The translations under genes and the position numbers were made by a program. From Enterobacter soli ATCC BAA-2102 (GTDB taxonomy: Bacteria; Pseudomonadota; Gammaproteobacteria; Enterobacterales; Enterobacteriaceae), in NCBI RefSeq assembly GCF_001654845.1, contig NZ_LXES01000024.1, positions 163,291 to 227,290 on the forward strand: a stretch of DNA of 64,000 bases. The letters are read 5' to 3'. How positions within the stretch are numbered: the first letter of the stretch is position 1; every line of letters starts with the position of its first letter. Under the pieces are notes generated by a model. It saw nothing but the letters and a program-made list of their open reading frames with translations. It had not been told where the DNA came from and ran no database searches. Of this stretch, positions 1-8,041 are shown one piece after another.

Positions 1-531
1 TTCCTGCTGGATTCACTCGGCAAACAGATCCTGCCGGAATGGCTGACCATTGAAGAGCACCCGCATCTGCTGAAAGGGCTGGCCTCCACGCCGTTCGACA
101 GCGAAGGTGTGCGCACTGAGCGTCGCGATATCATCAAAGATGGCGTGCTGACCCAGTGGCTGCTGACCAACTACTCTGCGCGCAAGCTGGGGCTGAAAAG
201 CACCGGTCACGCGGGCGGTATCCACAACTGGCGTATTGCCGGCCAAGGCCTGAACTTTGAGCAGATGCTGAAAGAGATGGGCACCGGTCTGGTGGTCACC
301 GAGCTGATGGGGCAGGGCGTGAGCGGCATCACCGGAGATTACTCTCGCGGTGCAGCAGGCTTCTGGGTTGAAAACGGTGAAATTCAGTATCCGGTGAGCG
401 AAATTACCATCGCCGGCAACCTGAAGGATATGTGGCGCAATATCGTTACGGTCGGTAACGATATTGAAACACGTAGCAATATACAGTGTGGTTCAGTTCT
501 TCTGCCTGAAATGAAAATTGCCGGACAATAG
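1..531 (+). CDS. pmbA: PmbA/TldE peptidase-family protein, C-terminal part
   Basis: The reading frame is open from base 1 and stops at 531, so only the last 176 residues are present. They match the C-terminal half of PmbA (TldE), partner of TldD in the heterodimeric cytoplasmic protease that processes microcin B17 precursor and degrades CcdA. Visible family features are the GHAGGIHNW stretch and the [17 protein letters not shown] segment. The cybC gene follows 38 bases downstream, as in E. coli, which supports the assignment. The start lies outside the window. Confidence 0.95.
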   Translation, partial: FLLDSLGKQILPEWLTIEEHPHLLKGLASTPFDSEGVRTERRDIIKDGVLTQWLLTNYSARKLGLKSTGHAGGIHNWRIAGQGLNFEQMLKEMGTGLVVTELMGQGVSGITGDYSRGAAGFWVENGEIQYPVSEITIAGNLKDMWRNIVTVGNDIETRSNIQCGSVLLPEMKIAGQ

Positions 532-569
532 ATTTGGCGTTTTGTTAATTATAAAAAAGGAAGTGAGCA

Positions 570-956
570 ATGCGTAAACACCTGTTAGCGATCGTCGCGG
601 CTTCAACGCTGGTTCTTGGTTCGACTGCGTTTGCTGCCGATCTTGAAGACAATATGGACACCCTCAGCGCCAATCTGAAAGTGGTGCAAAAAACCGATAA
701 TGCGTCTGAAATGAAAGATGCATTAACCAAAATGCGTGAAGCGGCTCTGGACGCGCAGAAAGCAACGCCACCAAAGCTGGAAAGCAAAGCGGCAGACAGC
801 GCGGAAATGAAAGATTACCGCCACGGTTTTGACATCCTGGTCGGCCAGATTGACGGTGCACTGAAGCTGGCGAATGAAGGTAAAGTGAAAGAGGCGCAGG
901 CCGCGGCTGAGCAGTTCGTGACCACCCGCAACACCTATCACAAAAAATATCGTTAA
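570..956 (+). CDS. cybC: soluble cytochrome b562 precursor
   Basis: This 128-residue periplasmic four-helix haem protein has a typical Sec signal peptide, with cleavage expected after residue 22 (AFA|ADLED). The mature protein would be 106 residues, the classic length. The two haem-iron ligands of cytochrome b562 are present: Met7 (ADLEDNM) and His102 (five residues from the C-terminus, HKKYR). An AAGGAAGTGAG ribosome binding site precedes the ATG. It probably carries electrons in the periplasm, but its physiological partner is not known. A strong terminator follows. Confidence 0.96.
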   Translation: MRKHLLAIVAASTLVLGSTAFAADLEDNMDTLSANLKVVQKTDNASEMKDALTKMREAALDAQKATPPKLESKAADSAEMKDYRHGFDILVGQIDGALKLANEGKVKEAQAAAEQFVTTRNTYHKKYR

Positions 957-983
957 CAGATTCAGCATCTGACACAACAGAAG

Positions 984-1011
984 GCGAGGGCGTAATGCTC
1001 TCGCTTTTTTT
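984..1011 (+). terminator. Rho-independent terminator of cybC
   Basis: The arms GCGAGGGC and GCTCTCGC form a stem with a short GTAAT loop, followed by seven T residues. It lies 27 bases after the cybC stop codon. Confidence 0.85.
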
Positions 1012-1107
1012 ATGCATCGTAATAAGTAAACCCTATCGCTGTCACATTTCTGCGACTCCCCCTCCAGATGTTTTCGTTTTCTGCCCTGCCGTTTTGTCGA
1101 AGGATTG

Positions 1108-1123
1108 CGTGATATTCATCACG
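1108..1123. promoter_or_regulatory. candidate CRP site
   Basis: CGTGA, six bases, TCACG: a perfect inverted repeat matching 8 of the 10 core positions of the CRP consensus TGTGA-N6-TCACA. It lies about 170 bases upstream of the first gene of the catabolic cluster, where carbon catabolite control would be expected. Confidence 0.5.
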
Positions 1124-1187
1124 TAAATCCAGCGAATTGTCATTATTCAGCGCATTTATGTGGCACAGATCACTGCCGCCGCTCTCC

Positions 1188-1207
1188 TTTCCACTTCGAA
1201 GTGGAAA
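1188..1207. promoter_or_regulatory. perfect 20-bp palindrome, candidate operator
   Basis: TTTCCACTTCGAAGTGGAAA is self-complementary over all 20 bases. It lies 87 bases upstream of the first gene of the cluster. Lacking a loop and a T run, it looks more like a dimeric protein binding site than a terminator. The PRD regulator at 8042-9952 is the obvious candidate ligand, but this is inference. Confidence 0.55.
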
Positions 1208-1293
1208 ACAACTCGCTACAAACAATCAACCGCCAACGTTAGTTTTATCCCAGAGACATTAACGGGGTAAGACGAGTGATTAACGGAGCGGTA

Positions 1294-1614
1294 ATGAACG
1301 ACGTTGGAGACCAGGCGGTGCAAACAGAGCAGCTCGCAACCACCATGCTTAAGCAGGTTTATGCCCTGCTGGCCCGGCACAACATCATCCCCAATGCAGT
1401 ACAGGAACAGATGCTGACTTCACACGTTCGCGCGATGGCGCACCGGTCCGTGACCGGCGAGCCGCTGCCGGAAGTCGAAGCGGAATTGTTCGACGAAATT
1501 TCACCCGATTCAATGCGACTTGCCCGCGAAGTGGTGGCGCAGTTTGGCAACCTTCCTGATGAAGAAGCCTGGCTGCTTTCCGTTCACTTTGAAGTCGCAA
1601 AAGACAACCTTTAA
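1294..1614 (+). CDS. small PRD-domain protein (EF_0829/AHA_3910-type)
   Basis: This 106-residue protein is made almost entirely of one PTS regulation domain (PRD), the module that in BglG/LicT-type regulators is phosphorylated on histidine by PTS proteins. Candidate histidines are in AMAHRS and SVHFEV. Unlike regulators it has no DNA- or RNA-binding domain. The ATG at 1294 is chosen because GGAG lies six bases upstream; an in-frame GTG at 1276 is less well placed. The family is recalled as the first gene of an uncharacterised cluster shared by Enterococcus faecalis and Aeromonas hydrophila. It probably couples phosphorylation state to transport or to the full-length regulator at 8042. Confidence 0.8.
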   Translation: MNDVGDQAVQTEQLATTMLKQVYALLARHNIIPNAVQEQMLTSHVRAMAHRSVTGEPLPEVEAELFDEISPDSMRLAREVVAQFGNLPDEEAWLLSVHFEVAKDNL

Positions 1615-1624
1615 GGAGCAACAC

Positions 1625-1987
1625 ATGGAACAAATTACAGTCGTGATTGGCGATCGCCTGGGTAAAGGTCAGAAAGTGGCGGCCGGTATCGAAAAAGCAG
1701 GTGGACGCGCGGTGGTTGTGCCGGGTATGGCAGCGGATATGAAGCTGGGTGACGTGATGAAAGCGGAAAACGCAACCTTCGGCATCTCCTTCTGCGGCAG
1801 CGGCGGCGCGGGTGCCATCACTGCCCAAACCAAATATGGCTACAAAGCCAAATACGGTATGCGTTCAGTAGAAGAAGGCGTAACCGCCATCAATGAAGGC
1901 TGCAACGTACTCGGCTTCGGCTTTATGGATAAAGAAGAGCTGGGCGAGCGTCTGGTACAGGCGTGGCAGAAGAAGCACGGCGCGTAA
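1625..1987 (+). CDS. glycine-rich SFCGS family protein (EF_0830-type)
   Basis: This 120-residue soluble protein carries a conserved SFCGSGGAGAIT loop around residues 55-66. A cysteine at the start of a Gly/Ser loop after a short beta-alpha unit recalls the phosphocysteine loop of PTS EIIB proteins, although no EIIB family is recognised. The family name comes from this motif; its function is unknown. AAGGAGCAAC lies in front of the ATG, and the next gene begins two bases after the stop, so this is one operon. It may be a cytoplasmic component of the transporter made with the two membrane proteins downstream. Confidence 0.82.
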   Translation: MEQITVVIGDRLGKGQKVAAGIEKAGGRAVVVPGMAADMKLGDVMKAENATFGISFCGSGGAGAITAQTKYGYKAKYGMRSVEEGVTAINEGCNVLGFGFMDKEELGERLVQAWQKKHGA

Positions 1988-1989
1988 GC

Positions 1990-2289
1990 ATGAAAGAACA
2001 ATTCACTACCACGGTGAGAGTGAAGGGAAAAGGCGATGCCAAAGCGCGCGCCTTTGCCGATGCACTCAACCACGTTCAGGCCGCGGTGATGAAAGCCTCA
2101 CCGCATATCTTACTGCGTATTGAGCCACAGGATGTGCAGGTCGTTCAGGCGCAAGAAGCGGTGCGAAAAGAAGCGTTTCTGTTCTTCTTTTTGCGTCGGG
2201 AAAGACGCACCTACAGCGTGGAGCTGGATGTGACTGTCAACGTGACCGCCATCAATCTCGACCAGGTGGATTTCGTCACGCAACGCTGA
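1990..2289 (+). CDS. DUF4312 family protein (EF_0831-type)
   Basis: This 99-residue soluble protein of unknown function is known only from this gene cluster. The sequence alternates charged and hydrophobic residues and includes a basic FFFLRRERR stretch near residues 67-75, which could lie at the membrane face or bind a partner. The start at 1990 is immediately behind the stop of the preceding gene, and the upstream frame has no better ribosome binding site. Position between the SFCGS protein and two integral membrane proteins suggests part of the same transport complex. Confidence 0.78.
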   Translation: MKEQFTTTVRVKGKGDAKARAFADALNHVQAAVMKASPHILLRIEPQDVQVVQAQEAVRKEAFLFFFLRRERRTYSVELDVTVNVTAINLDQVDFVTQR

Positions 2290-2311
2290 TTATTCATAAA
2301 AGGGCAGACTG

Positions 2312-3088
2312 ATGTTCTTAATTATATTAATAAAATCGCTCATCATTGGCGGCCTGGTTGGCGTCGGTGTTGGGGCCGGGGCTGCACGCATGTTTCATGC
2401 GCCTACCACTCAGGGTATGGGCGCGTTTCGTACGTTGGGGGAACTGAACTCCTGTGAAGGGGATCCGGCTTCTCACTTCTCCTTTGGGTTAGGCTTCTTC
2501 TTTAACGCCTGGGCTTCTTCCGTGGCCGCAGGTGCGTTCACTCAGGACGTTGACCACCGCATTATCCCGAACTGGGGCGCGGCGGCGCTGATGATCAAAA
2601 ACCGTAATGTCGGTGAAACACTCCACGACCCACGCAAAATGGCGATTGCCTGCGGCGTGATCGGCATGATCGTCGTGACCTTCCTTAACCTTACCGCCTC
2701 TTCCGTTCCGGCTGCACTTCAGGTGACGGCCGTTAAGGTGCTGGTACCGGCAGCTAACCTGCTGGTGAACACCGTGATGCCGGTGATTTTCTGGCTGGCG
2801 GCTATCGATGCGGGCAAAAAATCCGGCTTCTGGGCCACCGTATTTGGCGGCGCAGCGCAGCTGATTATGGGTAACGCCGTACCGGGTCTGGTGCTGGGTA
2901 TCCTGATTGGTAAAGGCGTTGAAGAGAGCGGCTGGAACCACGTCACCAAAGTGATGATGGCAGCCATCATCGCACTGTTCGTGCTGAGCGGCTTCTTCCG
3001 CGGCTTCGACATGAAGATGATCGAATCCTTCCATCTGACCGTGCCGAACTGGCTCGATATGATCCACAACTCGCTCAGCGGCAAGTAA
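2312..3088 (+). CDS. DUF4311-type integral membrane protein (EF_0833-type)
   Basis: A 258-residue polytopic membrane protein. Hydrophobic segments are seen near residues 3-25, 110-135, 140-165, 180-205 and 215-235, separated by short loops, and a longer polar loop (residues 35-105) contains HFSFGLGFFFNAW. It has no ABC, MFS or PTS signature. It is the first of two adjacent membrane proteins in the cluster, so it is probably half of a two-part permease. The DUF4311 versus DUF4310 labels of the pair are from memory and could be swapped. AAAGGGCAGACTG precedes the ATG. Confidence 0.8.
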   Translation: MFLIILIKSLIIGGLVGVGVGAGAARMFHAPTTQGMGAFRTLGELNSCEGDPASHFSFGLGFFFNAWASSVAAGAFTQDVDHRIIPNWGAAALMIKNRNVGETLHDPRKMAIACGVIGMIVVTFLNLTASSVPAALQVTAVKVLVPAANLLVNTVMPVIFWLAAIDAGKKSGFWATVFGGAAQLIMGNAVPGLVLGILIGKGVEESGWNHVTKVMMAAIIALFVLSGFFRGFDMKMIESFHLTVPNWLDMIHNSLSGK

Positions 3089-3101
3089 CAGGAGCCTCTA
3101 A

Positions 3102-3743
3102 ATGGAACAGAATAAAGGTTTTTGGTATGCCGACTGGTCGTTCCCGATCTTCGTTGGCCTGCTCTCTTCCGGCGTGTTCGCCGGGACGCACATGTACTAC
3201 CTGTATGGCATTGGCGCGTTTAACGAAGTGGCCTTTGTGGCGATGCTGAAAGCGGGTATCGATACCGGCGTGTACGGGGCTGTAGCGGCGTTCGGCGCAA
3301 GCTTCCTGTTCGCCCGTATTATCGAAGGCTCTCTGGTCGGTATTCTTGATATCGGCGGCGCAATCCAGACCGGCGTAGGCCTTGGTGTGCCAGCGCTGCT
3401 GCTGGGCGCGGGCATTATGTTCCCGGTGACCAACTTCATTGCTGCGCTGATTACCGGCCTGGTGATTGGTCTGGCGATTGGTTACGTCATCATCCTGGCG
3501 CGTAAATTCACCATCAATCAGAGCAACTCCACCTACGGGGCTGACGTGATGATGGGCGCGGGTAACGCCTCCGGCCGCTTCCTCGGCCCGTTGATTATCC
3601 TCAGCGCCATGACCGCCTCCATTCCAATCGGTGTCGGTTCACTGTTGGGCGCGCTGCTGTTCTATATCTGGCAGAAGCCAATCACCGGCGGTGCAATCCT
3701 CGGTGCGATGCTGTTGGGCTGGCTGTTCCCGGTCGCCCTTTAA
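3102..3743 (+). CDS. DUF4310-type integral membrane protein (EF_0832-type)
   Basis: A 213-residue, strongly hydrophobic protein with about six to seven predicted membrane spans, many glycine-rich (LDIGGAIQTGVGLGVPALLLGAGIMF; GAILGAMLLGWLFPVAL at the C-terminus). It starts 13 bases after the preceding membrane protein, with CAGGAGCC as ribosome binding site. The glycine packing is reminiscent of EIIC/EIID-type or sodium-coupled permeases, but no known family motif is visible. It probably forms a transport pore with the product of 2312-3088 for the substrate broken down by the three enzymes downstream. Confidence 0.8.
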   Translation: MEQNKGFWYADWSFPIFVGLLSSGVFAGTHMYYLYGIGAFNEVAFVAMLKAGIDTGVYGAVAAFGASFLFARIIEGSLVGILDIGGAIQTGVGLGVPALLLGAGIMFPVTNFIAALITGLVIGLAIGYVIILARKFTINQSNSTYGADVMMGAGNASGRFLGPLIILSAMTASIPIGVGSLLGALLFYIWQKPITGGAILGAMLLGWLFPVAL

Positions 3744-3785
3744 TACCTGCGGGCGCTCCGGCGCCCGTCTTATCAGGAGAACCCC

Positions 3786-4919
3786 ATGTTTGATTTACTC
3801 CTGCGCCGTGCGCGCCTTACCGACGATACCCTGACCGATATCGCCATTCAGGACGGGAAAATCGCGGCGCTTGGCGAGATTGACGCCCCCGCCCGTAAAA
3901 CGGTTGAGCTTAATGGCGAAGTGTTCGTCAGCGCAGGCTGGATTGACTCCCACGTTCACTGCTACCCGAATTCCCCGATTTACCACGACGAACCGGACAG
4001 CGTAGGCATCGCCACTGGCGTGACCTCCGTAGTGGATGCGGGCAGTACCGGCGCGGATGACGTGGACGATTTTTACGAAATCACCCGCAAAGCCTCAACC
4101 GAGGTCTTTGCCCTGCTGAATATCTCCCGCGTGGGGCTGATTGCCCAGAACGAGCTGGCCAATATGGCCAATATTGACGCGGATGCCGTGAAGCAGGCCG
4201 TTAAACGCCACCCTGAATTTATCGTCGGTCTGAAAGCGCGCATGAGCAGCAGCGTGGTCGGCGAAAATGGCATCACCCCGCTGGAGCGTGCCAAAGCTAT
4301 CCAGAAAGAGAACGGCGACCTGCCGCTGATGGTGCACATTGGCAACAACCCGCCAAATCTCGACGAAATTGCCGAGCTGCTGAGTTCCGGGGACATCATT
4401 ACCCACTGCTACAACGGCAAACCGAACCGCATTCTGACCCCATCCGGCGAGCTGCGCGCGTCCATCACCAGCGCCCTGAAACGCGGTGTGCGTCTGGACG
4501 TGGGCCACGGTACGGCGAGCTTCAGTTTTGAGGTGGCGAAACGCGCCATCGCGATGGGCATTCTGCCGCACACCATCAGCTCAGATATCTACTGCCGCAA
4601 CCGCATTAATGGCCCGGTCGGGTCGCTGGCGAGCGTGATGTCGAAATTCCTCGCCATCGGTATGTCGCTGCCGCAGGTGATTGAGTGCGTGACCGCAAAT
4701 GCCGCCGACGGCCTGCGCCTGACGCGCAAAGGGCGCATCCAGCCAGGTCTCGACGCTGACCTGACGCTATTCACCATTAAGCGCCAGCCAACGGTATTAA
4801 CCGATGCCGAAAACGAAAGCCTTCAGGCTGAACACATTCTGGTGCCGCTTGCCGCGATCCGCGCAGGCAAGGGCTACATGACCGAACAAGGGAGCACGGA
4901 ACATGCCTTCGATTTATGA
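3786..4919 (+). CDS. amidohydrolase/deacetylase family metallohydrolase (EF_0837-type)
   Basis: A 377-residue amidohydrolase-superfamily enzyme related to dihydroorotase and N-acyl amino-acid deacetylases. The full binuclear metal set is visible: His56 and His58 (HVH), Lys150 (GLKARMS, expected to be carboxylated), His184 (MVHIGNN), His207 (ITHCYN) and Asp267 (SSDIYC). It should hydrolyse an amide bond, plausibly removing an acyl group from an amino acid or amino-sugar acid so that the next enzyme can eliminate the amine. The true substrate is not known. The next gene starts 17 bases before this one stops, which indicates translational coupling. Confidence 0.85.
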   Translation: MFDLLLRRARLTDDTLTDIAIQDGKIAALGEIDAPARKTVELNGEVFVSAGWIDSHVHCYPNSPIYHDEPDSVGIATGVTSVVDAGSTGADDVDDFYEITRKASTEVFALLNISRVGLIAQNELANMANIDADAVKQAVKRHPEFIVGLKARMSSSVVGENGITPLERAKAIQKENGDLPLMVHIGNNPPNLDEIAELLSSGDIITHCYNGKPNRILTPSGELRASITSALKRGVRLDVGHGTASFSFEVAKRAIAMGILPHTISSDIYCRNRINGPVGSLASVMSKFLAIGMSLPQVIECVTANAADGLRLTRKGRIQPGLDADLTLFTIKRQPTVLTDAENESLQAEHILVPLAAIRAGKGYMTEQGSTEHAFDL

Positions 4920-6021
4920 GAAGTACAATTTAAAGCAGGTCATCAACACCTCTGGCCGCATGACGGCGCTGGGTGTCTCCACGCCACGCCCGGAAGTGGT
5001 GCAGGCGGCAATGGACGGGATGAACCAGTACTTCGAGATGAAAGACCTGGTGAACAAAACCGGTGAATACATTGCGAACCTGCTGGATGTGGAAGGGGCG
5101 ACCGTTGTCTCTTGCGCCTCTGCGGGCATTGCCCAGTCCGTGGCGGCGGTGCTGGTGAAAGACAGCGACTGGCTGCTGGAAAACCTGCACGTCACCCCGA
5201 TTGAGAACAACGAAATCGTGCTGCCGAAAGGTCACAACGTTAACTTTGGCGCGCCGGTCGGCACCATGGTGGCGCTGGGCGGTGGCAAGCTGGTGGAAGC
5301 GGGCTATGCCAACGAATGCTCAGCCGATCAGTTGGCGGCTGCCATCACCCCGCGCACGGCGGCGATCCTGTACATCAAATCTCACCACTGTGTGCAGAAA
5401 AGTATGCTCAGCGTAGAGCAGGCCGCCGTGGTGGCGCGTAAACACGATCTTCCGCTGATCGTCGATGCGGCGGCAGAAGAGGATCTGCACGTGTATTACC
5501 GTTCCGGGGCGGATCTCGTGATCTACAGCGGCGCGAAGGCGATCGAAGGCCCAACCAGCGGTCTGGTGATCGGCAAAACGCAGTATGTTGAGTGGGTGAA
5601 ACGCCAGACGGCGGGCATTGGCCGTGCGATGAAGGTGGGTAAAGAGGGCATTCTTGGCCTGACCTGCGCCATCGAACACTACCTGACAGCGACCAAAGAG
5701 AGTGGTGCAGAGATGGTGGCGAAGATGACGCCGTTTATCGATGCGCTGAACACCCTGAACGGTGTCACCGCTCGCGTGGTCTGGGACAGCGCGGGTCGCG
5801 ACATCGCGCGCGCTGAAATCAAGTTCGACGAAGCCACCACCGGCGTGGGCACTGGCGAGCTGGTGAACCGCCTGAAGCAGGGCGAATATGCGATTTATTT
5901 CCGTGGCTACAAGGCCAACGAAGGGATTATCGAAGCGGATGTGCGCAGCGTGAACGCAGAGCAGCTGAACATTGTGTACCGCCGCATTAGCGAAGTTTTA
6001 GGACAGGAGAAAAAAGCATGA
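4903..6021 (+). CDS. DgaE/SelA-like PLP-dependent ammonia-lyase family enzyme
   Basis: A 372-residue fold-type I PLP enzyme of the SelA-related group. The PLP lysine is Lys212 in YSGAKAIEGP, and the Asp of IVDAAAEED (residues 186-194) would hold the PLP nitrogen. The closest characterised relative known to me is Salmonella DgaE, which converts D-glucosaminate-6-phosphate to 2-keto-3-deoxygluconate-6-phosphate and ammonia. The aldolase partner overlaps it by four bases, as expected for that two-step route. No mannose-family PTS genes like dgaABCD are present, so the substrate or its uptake must differ from the Salmonella dga system. Confidence 0.85.
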   Translation: MPSIYEKYNLKQVINTSGRMTALGVSTPRPEVVQAAMDGMNQYFEMKDLVNKTGEYIANLLDVEGATVVSCASAGIAQSVAAVLVKDSDWLLENLHVTPIENNEIVLPKGHNVNFGAPVGTMVALGGGKLVEAGYANECSADQLAAAITPRTAAILYIKSHHCVQKSMLSVEQAAVVARKHDLPLIVDAAAEEDLHVYYRSGADLVIYSGAKAIEGPTSGLVIGKTQYVEWVKRQTAGIGRAMKVGKEGILGLTCAIEHYLTATKESGAEMVAKMTPFIDALNTLNGVTARVVWDSAGRDIARAEIKFDEATTGVGTGELVNRLKQGEYAIYFRGYKANEGIIEADVRSVNAEQLNIVYRRISEVLGQEKKA

Positions 6022-6758
6022 AACTGACCCCCAACTTTTACCGTGACCGTGTCTGCCTGAACGTACTGGCGGGTTCAAAAGCTAACGCCAGCGCCATTTA
6101 CGAAGCGGCAGAAGGCCATGTGCTGGTGGGTGTGCTCTCCAAAAATTACCCGGACGTGGCAAGCGCGGTGGCCGATATGCGCGAATATGCGCAGCTGATT
6201 GATAACGCGCTGTCTGTTGGCCTGGGCGCGGGCGATCCGAACCAGTCGGCGATGGTGAGTGAGATCTCCCGTCAGGTACAGCCGCAGCACGTGAATCAGG
6301 TCTTTACCGGCGTGGCGACCAGCCGCGCGCTGCTGGGGCAAAATGAGTCTGTGGTTAACGGTCTGGTCTCTCCGACCGGGACTGTCGGGATGGTCAAAAT
6401 CTCCACCGGCCCGCTGAGCAGCACGGCCCCGGACGGCATCGTGCCGGTAGAAACGGCGATTGCTCTGCTGAAAGATTTCGGCGGCAGCTCTATTAAATAC
6501 TTCCCGATGGGCGGCCTGAAATGCCGTGACGAGTACAAAGCGGTAGCGGAAGCCTGCGCCCGCCACGACTTCTGGCTGGAGCCGACCGGCGGTATCGATC
6601 TGGAAAATTACGAGGAGATTTTGCAGATTGCGCTGGATGCTGGCGTGAGCAAAATCATCCCGCATATCTACAGCTCAATTATCGACAAAGCCAGCGGCGA
6701 CACGCGCCCGGAAGATGTGCGCACGCTGCTTGAGATGACGAAGAAACTGGTTAAGTAA
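6018..6758 (+). CDS. KDPG-aldolase-like protein (DgaF/EF_0839-type)
   Basis: A 246-residue TIM-barrel protein of the family that contains DgaF, expected to split a 2-keto-3-deoxy-6-phospho sugar acid into pyruvate and glyceraldehyde-3-phosphate. The conserved blocks TGPLSSTAPDG, SSIKYFPMGGLK (candidate Schiff-base lysines) and EPTGGIDLENY are present. The ATGA overlap with the upstream ammonia-lyase gene argues for coordinated synthesis. It is the last gene of the eight-gene run; a repeat element and a separately started lactonase gene follow. Confidence 0.85.
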   Translation: MKLTPNFYRDRVCLNVLAGSKANASAIYEAAEGHVLVGVLSKNYPDVASAVADMREYAQLIDNALSVGLGAGDPNQSAMVSEISRQVQPQHVNQVFTGVATSRALLGQNESVVNGLVSPTGTVGMVKISTGPLSSTAPDGIVPVETAIALLKDFGGSSIKYFPMGGLKCRDEYKAVAEACARHDFWLEPTGGIDLENYEEILQIALDAGVSKIIPHIYSSIIDKASGDTRPEDVRTLLEMTKKLVK

Positions 6759-6765
6759 AAACAAC

Positions 6766-6849
6766 ACCCCTCACCCCAGCCCTCTCCCCAAAGGGGAGAG
6801 GGTGTAATCGTCCCCTCTCCCCTGTGGGGAGAGGGTTAGGGTGAGGGGG
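6766..6849. repeat. CCCTCTCCC-type palindromic intergenic element, copy A
   Basis: Two GC-rich hairpins lie back to back: a CCTCTCCCC/GGGGAGAGG pair at about 6780-6803 and a second at about 6812-6835, framed by CCCCTCACCC at the left and GGGTGAGGGG at the right. The whole unit is nearly an inverted repeat. Similar units occur at about 10464, 20417, 28171, 31529 and 56079. Confidence 0.8.
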
Positions 6850-6879
6850 CAAATGACGCACAAACCCAAAGGAGCCACC

Positions 6880-8022
6880 ATGCACACCCGTAGCCTGCTT
6901 GTCGCTTCACTCTCTTTACTTGCCACCGCCGCCATCGCCCAGCCGCAGTACGCCTGGGTGGGAACCTATAATCCCAACGGAGAAGGGCTGTACCGCTTTA
7001 CCGTCGACCCGCAAACCGGCGCACTCGGCAACAAAACGCTGGTCAGTAAACTGCCCAATGCTGCGCAGCTCACCATCTCGCACGATGGCAAAACGCTGTA
7101 CGTGGCAAGCGAAGTGGAGCAGGGCGTGGTGCAGGCATTACGCGTGGGGGATAACGGCGCGGTGAGTGAATTAAATCAGGTGGCTTCCGGTGGGGCTGGC
7201 CCGGTTTATCTCTCTTTAACGCCCAATGGCCGTCATCTGCTGGTGGCAAACTATGTGAGTGGCTCCATTGCCGTGTTGCCCGTGAAGGCGGACGGCAGCC
7301 TGGGGGATGCATCGGATACCCATCAGGATCAGGGTGAACCGGGCGCTGCTAAACCGCAAGCCGCAGCGGAAGGGAGTTTTGCGGTAAGCGATCATAATGG
7401 CCCACATGCGCACATGATCGCCGCCGATCCTGGCGGAAAGTATGTTTTTTCCACCGATCTTGGGCTGGATCGCATCTATCAGTACCGTTTTGACGATCAA
7501 AGCGGAAAGCTGACGCCGAACGATCCGCCGTTTATCAGCGCCTCTTCAAAAGGGGCCGGGCCGCGCCATTTCGTCTTTACGCCAAAAGGTGATGCCCTGT
7601 GGCTGATTAACGAAGAGGCGTCTACGCTGACCCATTATGCCGTAAATGCAAATGGCACCCTGAAAGAGGGCAAAACGCTTTCGGCATTGCCAGCAGGCTA
7701 TAAAGGCACCAGTTTTGCCGCCGGGCTGGCATTAAGTGCAGACGGTAAACAACTGTATGTGGCTAACCGTTTGCATAACAGCATCGGGCACTTTACCGTA
7801 ACAGCAGATGGCACGCTGACGCATCAGGACGATGTCTGGACGCGTGGTGATTACCCGCGCTCGCTGACGCTGGATAAACAAGGACGCTGGCTCTACGTCA
7901 TGAATCAGCGCAGTGACAACATCACCCGATTCCGCGTAGCGGAAGACGGCAAACTCAGCTTCGAACCGGACTATACGCCGGTTGGCAGTCCATCCCAGAT
8001 GGTCATTTCACCTTCTCCCTGA
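6880..8022 (+). CDS. exported beta-propeller lactonase-family protein
   Basis: A 380-residue member of the 6-phosphogluconolactonase/YbhE-type seven-bladed propeller family. Unlike cytosolic Pgl it begins with a signal peptide (MHTRSLLVASLSLLATAAIAQ), so the enzyme should be periplasmic. Repeated blade motifs are visible (YAWVGTYN, KTLYVASE, RHLLVANY, GPRHFVFTP, KQLYVANR). ATG 6880 follows AAGGAGCC; the upstream in-frame GTG would spoil the signal peptide. Its place between the aldolase and the regulator suggests that a sugar lactone or aldonate precursor is opened outside the inner membrane before uptake. This is inference. Confidence 0.82.
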   Translation: MHTRSLLVASLSLLATAAIAQPQYAWVGTYNPNGEGLYRFTVDPQTGALGNKTLVSKLPNAAQLTISHDGKTLYVASEVEQGVVQALRVGDNGAVSELNQVASGGAGPVYLSLTPNGRHLLVANYVSGSIAVLPVKADGSLGDASDTHQDQGEPGAAKPQAAAEGSFAVSDHNGPHAHMIAADPGGKYVFSTDLGLDRIYQYRFDDQSGKLTPNDPPFISASSKGAGPRHFVFTPKGDALWLINEEASTLTHYAVNANGTLKEGKTLSALPAGYKGTSFAAGLALSADGKQLYVANRLHNSIGHFTVTADGTLTHQDDVWTRGDYPRSLTLDKQGRWLYVMNQRSDNITRFRVAEDGKLSFEPDYTPVGSPSQMVISPSP

Positions 8023-8041
8023 GCTGTAAGAGGACAACGAC

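Larger units (their letters stand above)
1012..1293. other. regulatory gap upstream of the EF_0829-type cluster
   Basis: No gene is seen here. The gap holds a CRP-like inverted repeat at 1108-1123 and a perfect 20-bp palindrome at 1188-1207. It should contain the promoter of the eight-gene cluster. No clear sigma-70 hexamer pair or correctly spaced sigma-54 element could be fixed by eye. Confidence 0.6.

Noticed and set aside
1161..1177. TGGCAC...TGC resembling a sigma-54 promoter upstream of the EF_0829-type cluster
   Set aside because: The GG and GC elements are one base too far apart, and the local regulator has no sigma-54-interacting AAA+ domain.
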